64,000 bases of DNA from Lactobacillus bombicola (GTDB taxonomy: Bacteria > Bacillota > Bacilli > Lactobacillales > Lactobacillaceae), in assembly GCF_900112665.1 (NCBI RefSeq), contig NZ_FOMN01000002.1, forward strand, positions 186,001 to 250,000, given 5' to 3'. The position numbers and the translations under genes are program-made. The notes beneath the pieces were generated by a model, which did no database searches, was not told where the DNA came from, and saw nothing but the letters and a program-made list of their open reading frames with translations. Below are positions 35,876 to 44,273 of this stretch, piece after piece (position 1 is the stretch's first letter; each line of letters begins with the position of its first letter).

Positions 35876-37096
35876 CTATTTACGCCGCCGTGCATCATTT
35901 GCGTCGGGCAAAATAGCAATGAAAATAGCAGTTAACATCAAAACAATACCTTGAATAATAAAGGTCAACATATAGTTGCGCCCAGCAACCAAAGAAATAA
36001 TAACTGGAATACAGTATGAGAAAAGTAATGATACAGTGCCAATTAATCCACCAGCAGAACCCGCATACTTCGGTCCAATTTCTGGAAAAGTAATCGGCAT
36101 TGCTTGCATCAATGGGCCAGTCATTGCGCCAAATAAACCACCTAGAACCAAACTAATAATTAGAGGTAAGCCTAATGGAATAAACCATGTGATAGCAATT
36201 AACATCCCAGCTAAAAGTGTCACTAAAATCATCAACGGCTTTGCCTTTCTTGCTTTACCAATAATTGCAGGACCAAAAAGAGAACCACATAGACTACCAA
36301 TAGTTGCAATTGCAGCAATTGTATTGCCTTGAACAGAAGATAAACCTCTGGCAGCAAAAGCTGGTGGCATAATACTTGAAAATGCTTCGCTCGCACCCAT
36401 TCCAACACCGACACTAATTGCAACAATCCATGTCTTCTTACTACGAGCTGCAGCCTTGAAAAATTCCATTGATGATTCAGTATGATCTTGCTTTACTGCT
36501 TCAGGGGGAAGTTTTTCACCTGCAGGCATATCTTTCATAAAAAATAACCAGCAAATTGCCAATACAAGTAGCAAAATCGATGAAAACATATAAGCTGATT
36601 GTACACTCGGAAATCTTGGACTAGTAATCCGAGATAAGATGATGCCAACACTAGCAGACGCAAAGAATATTCCCATTGCAATGTTTGTATCTTGTTTAAA
36701 CCACATGCCAAAAATTTTTAAAGTATTGGCATTTAATAACGCCATATAGACACCAAACAGTAGTAACATCAGCATCATAGTCATAAAGTTATGAGCAATT
36801 AAGCGACCAAATGCACCGATAACTGAAATAATCAAACCAATTGAAACAATTTTTTTAGCACCAAACTTATCAGCTAAAGTACCTGCTGGAATACTCAAAA
36901 AAACCGCAATCAACATTGGTGCCATAACTAGGCTTTGAAATTGAGCAGTCGAAATATGAAGCATTGGCATAATTTGAATAGCTAAAGCTGAGATTTGAAA
37001 TTGAATATAATTACTCGTTAAATCTAGTAAGGCGACAATGGTCAAAATTACCCAGCGATAATTTAAAAGCTTGGGCATTTGTCTTTCATCCATCAT
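35876..37096 (-). CDS. MFS transporter of the flavoprotein operon
   Basis: 406 residues, 12 membrane helices, with the motif A region GTLADKFGAKKIVSIG between helices 2 and 3. It resembles carriers for organic anions or nitrate/cyanate-type anions rather than drug exporters. Its position between two flavoprotein reductase genes, with gaps of 25 and 30 bases, suggests it imports the electron acceptor or exports the reduced product. The substrate is not predictable. Confidence 0.85.
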   Translation of the reverse strand: MMDERQMPKLLNYRWVILTIVALLDLTSNYIQFQISALAIQIMPMLHISTAQFQSLVMAPMLIAVFLSIPAGTLADKFGAKKIVSIGLIISVIGAFGRLIAHNFMTMMLMLLLFGVYMALLNANTLKIFGMWFKQDTNIAMGIFFASASVGIILSRITSPRFPSVQSAYMFSSILLLVLAICWLFFMKDMPAGEKLPPEAVKQDHTESSMEFFKAAARSKKTWIVAISVGVGMGASEAFSSIMPPAFAARGLSSVQGNTIAAIATIGSLCGSLFGPAIIGKARKAKPLMILVTLLAGMLIAITWFIPLGLPLIISLVLGGLFGAMTGPLMQAMPITFPEIGPKYAGSAGGLIGTVSLLFSYCIPVIISLVAGRNYMLTFIIQGIVLMLTAIFIAILPDANDARRRK

Positions 37097-37121
37097 TTTT
37101 AAAACTCCTTTTTAAATTAAA

Positions 37122-38606
37122 CTAATTTTCTGCTGCGAATTGACCGGCTAACCTACCGAAAGTTTGTGCGTGACTGCAAGTTAAGCCCGGAACACGGTCT
37201 GGATATGAGCCCCAGAAGAAACCACCACTAGCATTACCTGCTGCATATAAGTGCGGAATTGGGTTACCATCTTTATCAATCACTTCCATCTTAGAATTGA
37301 TCCGTAAGCCATCAAGCGTTGCAAGAAGACGTCCCCCCATTATGACACCATAATATGGGCCATGTTCGACCGGGTATAATCTGAATTTTTCTTTGCCAAA
37401 ATCGGTATCTACACCTTGCTTACACATCTGGTTATATCGTTTAACTGTTTCAACCAACTTATCTTTTGGTAAAGCTAATTTTTCAGCCAGTTCTTCAATC
37501 GTGTCAGCCTTTTGTACCATTCCATCATCAAGGCGGCGTTGAATTTCGGCCTTATTTTCTTCAGTATTATAAATTCCTGGCCAACCTAAGCGAGAACAGC
37601 CTTGCGTATCAAACTGCGCTAAATGATCCATAGTTTCTTCAGACCAAATTTGTGCTTCAAGATAACCAGGTTGTTTTGACATGGCATTAATATCAAATTG
37701 ATAAGGAACACTTTCATTACCGAAGCGTTCACCATTTAAATTAACCTTTAGTAAGGGATAGGCACCTAACCAAAAGTACCCCGGACCTTTAAAGTCAATT
37801 TTATAAAAATCTTCAGCCTTAGTTCCTACCGGCACCGCCCCGCGATCAAAAATAATTTCAGCGGGTTCTTCATCTCGCGCTGCGCCTACTTTTAGACCAG
37901 CAAGAATACCTGAGCCATCGTCACGTGGTCCATCAGAATAAACATTCTTCTTGTATCCAAGTGGATTCCATTTCTTCATTAAATCAACATTGCCACCATA
38001 ACCGCCAGTACAAATAATAACGCCCTTAGTGGCTTGATATTGTGTTTTTTTACCACTAGCACGGTCACTAGTAATAACGCCAGTTACTTTTCCTTGATCA
38101 TTGGTTAAAATTTCTTCCATCTTGGTATTGTACTTAAGCGTCACACCTAATTGCTGCGCTTTATTGAGTACCCACTCACCATAGTGCGCCCAACCATTAT
38201 CTGGCGTAGCAATTGCTAGTTCAGTATTAAAAGCGGTATTAACGATAGTTTCATAGTGAGCATCTTTTTGTGGTCTTAAAACACCACCATTTGGTTTCAA
38301 AATCTGATCTTCAAGCCAATTAGCTGTTTCATCAGCATGGTTAGCCCAAGTCCAAAGTAATCGTTCATCAACATTGTCTTGGAAAAAAAGTGTTAAAAAA
38401 TTTAATAATTTAGCTTTATCAACCTTAATTCCTGCTCTTTTTTGCGCATTGCTATTAAGTGCTGCAAAAAAAGAACGAAAGAGAAATTGTGAACTTCCTT
38501 GCTTATCAATTAATAAAACCTTGGCCCCTTTTTCAGCCGCTGCACACGCTGCCATTGCTCCCGAATTACTTGCCCCAGCAACGATTACATCATAAGTATT
38601 CTCCAT
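37122..38606 (-). CDS. FAD-dependent reductase-like flavoprotein with altered dinucleotide loop
   Basis: 494 residues, cytosolic, no FMN_bind domain. The FAD loop reads AGASNSG, so the middle Gly of GxGxxG is Ser. Of the Fcc3 fumarate residues, only the second Arg is kept (YPDRVPG); the catalytic Arg is Tyr (RFGNESVPY) and HHTMGG reads LLATLDG. It is the first gene of the operon running to 32480. Upstream lies a 26-base LysR-type inverted repeat. I infer a reductase for a non-fumarate unsaturated acid or ketone, with electrons supplied by a partner. Confidence 0.82.
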   Translation of the reverse strand: MENTYDVIVAGASNSGAMAACAAAEKGAKVLLIDKQGSSQFLFRSFFAALNSNAQKRAGIKVDKAKLLNFLTLFFQDNVDERLLWTWANHADETANWLEDQILKPNGGVLRPQKDAHYETIVNTAFNTELAIATPDNGWAHYGEWVLNKAQQLGVTLKYNTKMEEILTNDQGKVTGVITSDRASGKKTQYQATKGVIICTGGYGGNVDLMKKWNPLGYKKNVYSDGPRDDGSGILAGLKVGAARDEEPAEIIFDRGAVPVGTKAEDFYKIDFKGPGYFWLGAYPLLKVNLNGERFGNESVPYQFDINAMSKQPGYLEAQIWSEETMDHLAQFDTQGCSRLGWPGIYNTEENKAEIQRRLDDGMVQKADTIEELAEKLALPKDKLVETVKRYNQMCKQGVDTDFGKEKFRLYPVEHGPYYGVIMGGRLLATLDGLRINSKMEVIDKDGNPIPHLYAAGNASGGFFWGSYPDRVPGLTCSHAQTFGRLAGQFAAEN

Positions 38607-38657
38607 TTTTATCCCTCACTTTTAAAGTAATCTTTTAAGCACTTTTATCATACTATC

Positions 38658-38683
38658 AATTTAGTGAATCTTTGCACTAAATT
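38658..38683. promoter_or_regulatory. LysR-type inverted repeat before the flavoprotein operon
   Basis: Perfect nine-base arms AATTTAGTG (38658-38666) and CACTAAATT (38675-38683) separated by eight bases, including the T-n11-A pattern of LysR sites. It lies 52-77 bases upstream of the first flavoprotein gene. Confidence 0.6.
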
Positions 38684-38739
38684 AAGAATTTAAGATTACT
38701 AAATGGAATAATTACCAAAATGATAAAAAATAAGTAACA

Positions 38740-38783
38740 AAAAATGCTTGTATGACGCCCTTTTTTCTAGACTACAAGCATTT
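38740..38783 (-). terminator. Terminator of the lysR gene
   Basis: Arms AAATGCTTGTA / TACAAGCATTT around a 20-base loop, followed by T-rich sequence. Confidence 0.7.
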
Positions 38784-38799
38784 ATTTATAATTTGTGCA

Positions 38800-39708
38800 T
38801 TATTTATTTTTTTGCTTTAAATATTCTGTGATTGCTTTATTTAAAGTCGTAATCACTTCTTTTAAAACCGACTCATTAGTAAAAGATTTCATATAGGCAA
38901 TGCCATATGGAGAAATATCATGATAATCGATTGGGACATAGCTGATATCAGTAGCTTGATAATCAGCAATAAAATTAGGCAAAATACCATACCCCCAACC
39001 GCCACGAACATAAATATTCATTGCCAAAAAATCTTGAACAAATTTAATATGATCCATTCCCATATGGTTAATCAATTCATTTTGAAAATTGACCTGTACA
39101 TTAAGTGAACTATTTGGATCGAGCAAAAACAAATCCTGTTTAATCAAATCTGATAAAGAAATTACTTTTTTTTGGGCCAAAAGTGAATCAGGGGGACAAG
39201 CTACTACTACCTGACCCTGAATTAAAGGTTCAAACTGAACGTCATCTACCACATTGACATCGTCACGTGCAATAGCGCATAAATCAACATGATGATTAAG
39301 CAACTCGCCAATTGAGTTATTTAGAACAAAAACAAACTGGATATTCAAATTACTTCCAGCTTCGCGTAACTTACGCAAAAAAAGGGGCAAAACACTTTGC
39401 TCTAATGGCGTATCACATACACCAATTCGCAAGAGGGTCTCTGGGTCATTTCTTTTACTTTGTAAATAGGCAACAGTATAATCCATATCATCTACCACAT
39501 TACGTGCCACACGATAAAAATATTTACCCGCATCCGTAAGTGAAATGCGATGATGTCCTCGGTTAATCAAGGTTACGCCGATGGTATTTTCTAAGTCTTT
39601 AATATTCTTGGAAACTGCTGATTGAGAAAAGTTCATTCTCTCTGCTGCAATTGTAAAACTTGAATTATCTACTGCCTTGATAAAGCAACGTAACTGAGTA
39701 AAATTCAT
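38800..39708 (-). CDS. LysR-family regulator
   Basis: 302 residues. HTH at about 15-55 (NSSFTIAAERMNFSQSAVSKNIKDLE), followed by a periplasmic-binding-like effector domain. It lies between the single FMN-type flavoprotein gene upstream and the four-gene flavoprotein operon downstream, all on the same strand, and is not divergent as LysR genes often are. The inverted repeat at 38658-38683 is the obvious target. The effector is probably the substrate or product of the reductases. Confidence 0.9.
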   Translation of the reverse strand: MNFTQLRCFIKAVDNSSFTIAAERMNFSQSAVSKNIKDLENTIGVTLINRGHHRISLTDAGKYFYRVARNVVDDMDYTVAYLQSKRNDPETLLRIGVCDTPLEQSVLPLFLRKLREAGSNLNIQFVFVLNNSIGELLNHHVDLCAIARDDVNVVDDVQFEPLIQGQVVVACPPDSLLAQKKVISLSDLIKQDLFLLDPNSSLNVQVNFQNELINHMGMDHIKFVQDFLAMNIYVRGGWGYGILPNFIADYQATDISYVPIDYHDISPYGIAYMKSFTNESVLKEVITTLNKAITEYLKQKNK

Positions 39709-39793
39709 TTTTATTCTCCGCCATCAATAAATTCTTTATTCAAAATATAATTACTCTATTTTACTCATTATAACTAAAGTTTTTTGACTACAC

Positions 39794-39823
39794 AAAAAGA
39801 TCATTACTAATAATGACCTTTTT
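39794..39823 (-). terminator. Terminator of the single FMN-type flavoprotein gene
   Basis: Arms AAAAAGATCATTA / TAATGACCTTTTT with one G-U pair and a four-base loop. Confidence 0.8.
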
Positions 39824-39831
39824 AACTATCT

Positions 39832-41634
39832 TTATTTAATCTTGCTTAAGGCATCATTAACGGCATCCCGTAGTCCCCTACTGGTACTGGAAGCACCAGT
39901 AATCGCATCAACATCAGTACGATTTTGCTTGACCATTTCCTTAGGTAAAATCTCAATTGCTTTTTGTCCATAATCAGCTGATTCTGCCTGCTTCAACACT
40001 TCAATTTCTTGCAAATTCTTATTTTCATCAACAGTAACTCGGACTACAATTTCGTCACCCATACCGCGACTTGAACGACCAATGTATTGATTTTTAGCTG
40101 TGGGGTAAGTTTCCCGCCTTAAATCAGAATTTAAATGTTTCTCACTTACCGAAGCACCACTTGCTACGTCAGCTTCATTAGCCAATTTTGGTATGGCAGC
40201 ATTTTCCCCAGCAATCTTACCCCAAATCAAACATTCGGCTAAGTTGCCACCACCTTGGTATTGATTGGCACTAATCCCGCCTAATTCTCCTGCTGAATAT
40301 AAGTGTGGAATTACTTGACCCTTAGTATCAATAATCTCAGCTTTCACATTTCTTCTGGGACCGCCTTGAGTATTAAGCATCGTTTGTTCCAGCTTAACTG
40401 CAAAAATTTCAGCTCCAGTAAAAGCTTGTAGCGTAGTTGACGCACGATGAAATTCGGAATCGTTATGTTCTTCACATGCATGATTAAACCTAGCTACCGT
40501 CTGATTCAAGACCGCTGGTTCAATTTCAATTTTTTCTGCTAATTCTGCTGGTGAACTAGCACTAATTATCTGATTATAATATGGTGCATAACTACCAATT
40601 ATTGGATCATGATCAAGCTCCTCTTTCTTCTTGCTGTCAAAAATTAGATAGGGGTGGACTTGATTAATTGGCACTTTCCATTGACCATGATTCTTAATAT
40701 GGCCATGTCGATTTTCTTCTGCTTCATTAAAATATCTTGTACCATCATCACCAATCACAAATGCGCTGCCATGAGCAACTTTTTCATTTTGTTCACCTAA
40801 CATTAGACGACCGCGCTCACCTTGAGGTACAGCAAAAGCCATTCCGTGTAAGAGACCCAATGACTCAAAATTATGCATATGCCAAAGATCAGCACCAACT
40901 TCTTGGGCCAGCCGAACACCATCACCTTTATTGTAAAGTGTACCTAAAGGAGCTAATTTTTTTGCTCCTAAATAATCTTCAATCATGCGCTGATTATTTT
41001 CAAAACCGCCAGTAGCCAGTACTACACCATTTTTAGCTTGAACGTTTAGCCTCTTATTATCACGTTCAATTACAACGCCCTCAATTACTCTAGTTTGACC
41101 ATTTTGAATTAATTCAATGGCTGGTGTATTATACAAAACATCAATCTTGCTTTGTCTTTTGCTTACTTGATTTTTTAAAATTTGCCATAAAGATGCATCA
41201 AACCATGATTTAGCGACCGTGGTAAAGTCATGCGTTTCTGAACCTTCATATTCAGGAAATTCTTCAAATGCCCAACGTGATTGAGGTGCATAGTCTTTAG
41301 CACTGCATGGCTCTACTTCTAAATACTTAGAGACATATTCAGGCATTGCCACCATACCTTTAACATAAGTGTCAATCATCTCCTCATCTAATGACATCGG
41401 TGCTGTTAGTTGTTGGTAATATTTTTTCATTTTGTTAAAATCTTCACCAGTTCCCAATAGCTGAGCAGAATAACGCGTATTCCCACCCTCATGGCCTTCT
41501 GGAGCAGCATCGACCAACAAAACCCGCGCATCTTGGTCCGCAGCAAAACGGGCAGCTGTTGCCCCCGCGCCACCAAATCCTAGTACTACAACATCATAAT
41601 TGGCATCCCATTCAATATCTGCTTGGTAAATCAT
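39832..41634 (-). CDS. Flavoprotein reductase with C-terminal FMN-binding domain
   Basis: 600 residues from the ATG at 41634, which has a GGAGAAGG site; a 24-residue extension upstream looks untranslated. The FAD domain (VVVLGFGGAGATAARFAA) covers about 12-490, and the FMN_bind domain about 510-600 with D576-A-I-T-G-A-S582-S-T-S. There is no signal peptide, so it is a soluble intracellular reductase. The catalytic Arg is shifted by one residue (NEAEENRHGH), and NRLGG reads QYQGG, as in many uncharacterised urocanate-reductase-like proteins. A cre-like site precedes the gene. Confidence 0.88.
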   Translation of the reverse strand: MIYQADIEWDANYDVVVLGFGGAGATAARFAADQDARVLLVDAAPEGHEGGNTRYSAQLLGTGEDFNKMKKYYQQLTAPMSLDEEMIDTYVKGMVAMPEYVSKYLEVEPCSAKDYAPQSRWAFEEFPEYEGSETHDFTTVAKSWFDASLWQILKNQVSKRQSKIDVLYNTPAIELIQNGQTRVIEGVVIERDNKRLNVQAKNGVVLATGGFENNQRMIEDYLGAKKLAPLGTLYNKGDGVRLAQEVGADLWHMHNFESLGLLHGMAFAVPQGERGRLMLGEQNEKVAHGSAFVIGDDGTRYFNEAEENRHGHIKNHGQWKVPINQVHPYLIFDSKKKEELDHDPIIGSYAPYYNQIISASSPAELAEKIEIEPAVLNQTVARFNHACEEHNDSEFHRASTTLQAFTGAEIFAVKLEQTMLNTQGGPRRNVKAEIIDTKGQVIPHLYSAGELGGISANQYQGGGNLAECLIWGKIAGENAAIPKLANEADVASGASVSEKHLNSDLRRETYPTAKNQYIGRSSRGMGDEIVVRVTVDENKNLQEIEVLKQAESADYGQKAIEILPKEMVKQNRTDVDAITGASSTSRGLRDAVNDALSKIK

Positions 41635-41649
41635 AAACCTTCTCCTATA

Positions 41650-41663
41650 TGCAATCGTTTTCA
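41650..41663 (-). promoter_or_regulatory. cre-like operator before the FMN-type flavoprotein gene
   Basis: Minus-strand TGAAAACGATTGCA, 13 of 14 matches to TGWAARCGYTWNCW, 16 bases upstream of the start codon and next to the ribosome site. Confidence 0.5.
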
Positions 41664-41746
41664 TATATTTTATGAGAATAATAGCACATATTACAACCCC
41701 AAACAATAAATAATTTATAGTTATTCATTATCTGTAAGTTAGAAAT

Positions 41747-41775
41747 AAAAATCGTTCACCTGTGATGAACGATTT
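41747..41775 (-). terminator. Terminator of the asparaginase gene
   Basis: Arms AAATCGTTCA / TGAACGATTT with a seven-base loop and a T5 tract. Confidence 0.85.
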
Positions 41776-41779
41776 AAAT

Positions 41780-42748
41780 TTAATTATTAATATATTTTTT
41801 TAATTCTAAGCCTGACAAGCCTGCACTCAAGCCAACCAATAATTTAATTCTCGCCTTTTGCCCATTTAAGCCCCGACAATAAATAATTCCCATCTTATTT
41901 AAGTTAACTCCGCCGCCTTGATAATCATAGACTGGCTCAGCAATTCCATTAAAGCAACGTGAAACTAAAACTATTGGAATCTTATGTTCAACAAGTGCTT
42001 GAAGCTCTGGTAAGGTTTCAGGTGGCATATTACCAGCTCCTAAAGCCTCAATTACAATACCATTAGTTGCGGTCTGGTTCAAAGCCCGAAACAATTCCGT
42101 TCCCATCCCTGCGTAAGCTTTAACTAAAAATACTTGATCAACTACATAATTAATTGGTAGATGTTGTTGCGGTTTAATTGTCTGTACATAATTGACATGA
42201 CCTTCTGAAACAATACCGATTGGTCCAAAGGTTGGCGTGCGAAAAGTGGCAACATTTGTAGTATGGGTCTTAGTTACATAACGTGCTGAATGAATTTCAT
42301 CATTCATAACTACGACCACGCCTTTACCCACTGATTCTTTGGAACTAGCTACCATGATTGCCGTCCGAAAATTATATAGACCATCACTTCCAATTTCATT
42401 AGAAGAGCGCATTGCCCCTGTGACTACTACTGGCATGTTACTAGAAATAGTTAAATCTAAAAAAATTGCGGTTTCTTCTAAGGTATCCGTCCCGTGAGTT
42501 ACCACCGCACCATAAAATCCCTCTGCTTCAGCCTGACGAATTCTGAGTGATAACTGTAACATTCGTTCTGGATTCATATGCGGCGAAGGTACATTAAAAA
42601 TTTCTTCAGTTACTAGTTCAAGTTCACTTTTATTTTTTAGAGAAATATTAGCGAGTGGATTGCGTTCATTGGGTTTAATCTTACCTGATTCATCTTCTGA
42701 CATTGAAATTGTACCGCCAGTATGTAAAATAAGGATTTTTTTAGTCAT
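41780..42748 (-). CDS. ansA: L-asparaginase, type I
   Basis: 322 residues from the ATG at 42748, which has an AAGGGG site. Both catalytic motifs are present: TGGTISMSED at about residues 10-19, and HGTDTLEETA at about 88-97. No signal peptide, so cytosolic. Hydrolyses asparagine to aspartate and ammonia. The aspartate could feed cross-bridge synthesis (genes at 62-64 kb), but that link is inference. Monocistronic. Confidence 0.92.
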   Translation of the reverse strand: MTKKILILHTGGTISMSEDESGKIKPNERNPLANISLKNKSELELVTEEIFNVPSPHMNPERMLQLSLRIRQAEAEGFYGAVVTHGTDTLEETAIFLDLTISSNMPVVVTGAMRSSNEIGSDGLYNFRTAIMVASSKESVGKGVVVVMNDEIHSARYVTKTHTTNVATFRTPTFGPIGIVSEGHVNYVQTIKPQQHLPINYVVDQVFLVKAYAGMGTELFRALNQTATNGIVIEALGAGNMPPETLPELQALVEHKIPIVLVSRCFNGIAEPVYDYQGGGVNLNKMGIIYCRGLNGQKARIKLLVGLSAGLSGLELKKYINN

Positions 42749-42854
42749 AATTGGTAACCCCTTCATCAATATAAAAATGTTGTTTTTACTTAAACACATT
42801 ATAGCCGATTTGACTGGCTCTATTGCTGAAGTAGGACAATTTTAAAACAATCAC

Positions 42855-43175
42855 TTATTCTCCATAAACCTCTTTTACCAAATCAAAAGTCGACCAAGCT
42901 TTAGGCCAGCCACAATAAAAGGCTAAATGAGTAATAATTTCAACCATTTCTTCTTTAGTTACCCCGTTATTTTGAGCAATTTTCAGATGCGCTTTTAATT
43001 GCGGAAAAGCACCTTGAGTCATTAAAGATGCGCAAGTAATTAAACTACGTTCCCGAGCAGATAATTGCTTTTCACGTGACCAAACTTGACCAAATAAAAC
43101 ATCGTCATTCAATTCAGCAAACTTCGGGGCCAGCTTACCTAAATTATCACGTCCAGCTGTTTGTTTCTTCATCAT
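42855..43175 (-). CDS. Carboxymuconolactone-decarboxylase-family protein
   Basis: 106 residues, all-helical CMD/AhpD-like fold (SARERSLITCASLMTQGAFPQLKAHLKIAQ). It lacks the CxxC of AhpD peroxidase adaptors, so it is probably a CMD-type protein of unknown activity. Its start overlaps the stop of the cupin gene. Third gene of the merR-cupin-CMD operon, a set often linked to stress by aldehydes or quinones. Confidence 0.82.
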   Translation of the reverse strand: MMKKQTAGRDNLGKLAPKFAELNDDVLFGQVWSREKQLSARERSLITCASLMTQGAFPQLKAHLKIAQNNGVTKEEMVEIITHLAFYCGWPKAWSTFDLVKEVYGE

Positions 43176-43588
43176 TAATCCTCCAATTGTTGATATACTT
43201 CATCTGGTACTGGTTCAAGCCATTCTGGTGTACCACTTGTAATAGCCACATGCGCAAACCAACTATCCTTAGTCGCTCCATGCCAATGCTTGACTCCATC
43301 ATGGACTACCACAACATCACCTGGATAAAGTTTTCGAGCCGGTTGACCCTCTGCTTGATACCAACCTTCACCAGCAGTTACCAATAAAATTTGAAACCCA
43401 CCATTATGTTTATGCCAGTTATTACGACATCCAGGCTCAAAACTAACATTAGCTACATTAACATTGAGCTTGGGATCAGCTACTAAATTTTGCAAATAGC
43501 TTTGTCCAATAAAATATTTTTGGTAGGCCGTATTTTTTTCACCTAATGCAAATAGGGCTTGCTTAACTTCATTTTCATGTTTAATCAT
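43175..43588 (-). CDS. Cupin-domain protein
   Basis: 137 residues, single beta-barrel. Metal ligands are visible in HKHNGGFQILLVTAGEGWY and GDVVVVHDGVKHWHGA. Cytosolic. Overlaps the regulator gene by eight bases and the CMD gene by one. Members of this combination act on small quinones or lactones. The substrate is unknown. Confidence 0.85.
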   Translation of the reverse strand: MIKHENEVKQALFALGEKNTAYQKYFIGQSYLQNLVADPKLNVNVANVSFEPGCRNNWHKHNGGFQILLVTAGEGWYQAEGQPARKLYPGDVVVVHDGVKHWHGATKDSWFAHVAITSGTPEWLEPVPDEVYQQLED

Positions 43589-44018
43589 TTTGTTTCCTCT
43601 CCTTAATTCGATTTAAATAAGCTACAAAAGTTTCATCATCGGCAATGGTTGCATTTTTCTTACCTTCGTACCAAGCAATTTTTTGTTTAACAATGGTTAA
43701 ACTATTTTTTAAATTAAATAATTGCGCTTCAGCCTGAACTTGGACTTGCTTGAGTAAAGCTAGGCGCTGACTAATTGTCTCATCTCCTTGAGCGCGTAAA
43801 TCAACATATTTTTTCAGGTCAGTAATGGTCATCCCCGTGTCTTTTAAATGTAGGATAAAATTTAACCAAGCTAAATCTGCATCAGTATAAAATCGTTGAC
43901 CCAAACTATCACGTTTTGGCGCCAACAAACCTTCTTGCTCATAATAACGCAAAGTTGCTGCTGACAAATGAGTTACCTGACTAAATTGACCGATGCGATA
44001 CTTATTCACCCTGCTCAT
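43581..44018 (-). CDS. MerR-family regulator (AdhR-like)
   Basis: 145 residues. N-terminal MerR helix-turn-helix and wing (GQFSQVTHLSAATLRYYEQEGLLAPKRDS, split here only for length), followed by a coiled-coil dimer helix (residues about 80-120). No Cys cluster of metal-sensing MerR proteins, so an AdhR-type aldehyde/carbonyl sensor is the better guess. It autoregulates through a promoter with a 19-base spacer and a perfect palindrome. Confidence 0.88.
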   Translation of the reverse strand: MSRVNKYRIGQFSQVTHLSAATLRYYEQEGLLAPKRDSLGQRFYTDADLAWLNFILHLKDTGMTITDLKKYVDLRAQGDETISQRLALLKQVQVQAEAQLFNLKNSLTIVKQKIAWYEGKKNATIADDETFVAYLNRIKERKQND

Positions 44019-44079
44019 TAATTACTCCTAATTTTAATTTAGACAAGAATCCTGTCTGTTTTTACTAAATTATAGGATA

Positions 44080-44110
44080 ACCATACTCCTTAAAGTTAAC
44101 TTTAAGTCAA
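44080..44110 (-). promoter_or_regulatory. MerR-type promoter with palindromic operator
   Basis: Minus strand: TTGACT (44105-44110), 19-base spacer, TATGGT (44080-44085). The spacer is filled by the perfect palindrome CTTAAAGTTAACTTTAAG at 44089-44106. The long spacer with central operator is the classic MerR layout. Confidence 0.7.
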
Positions 44111-44163
44111 GTATTTTAAATGTAAAACTTAGTAAAATATTTGGTTAGTAAATTTAGTAATTA

Positions 44164-44196
44164 TAAAAACCGCTAGTTACAAGCGACTAACGGTTT
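44164..44196 (-). terminator. Terminator of the MucBP-like gene
   Basis: Arms AAACCGCTAGT / ACTAACGGTTT with one mismatch, T5 tract in the minus direction. The remaining bases between the two flanking genes hold only the MerR promoter. Confidence 0.75.
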
Positions 44197-44273
44197 GATT
44201 TCTTTTTTTATAGCTCAATTAATATCAATTATTAATTCTGGTAAACTGGCCTAATTAACCCAAAAATGTTCCA

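Noticed and set aside
32480-41634. Naming the four flavoproteins fumarate reductase
   Set aside because: The catalytic Arg, the HHTMGG His and (except one) the NRLGG Arg are missing, and all lack export signals.
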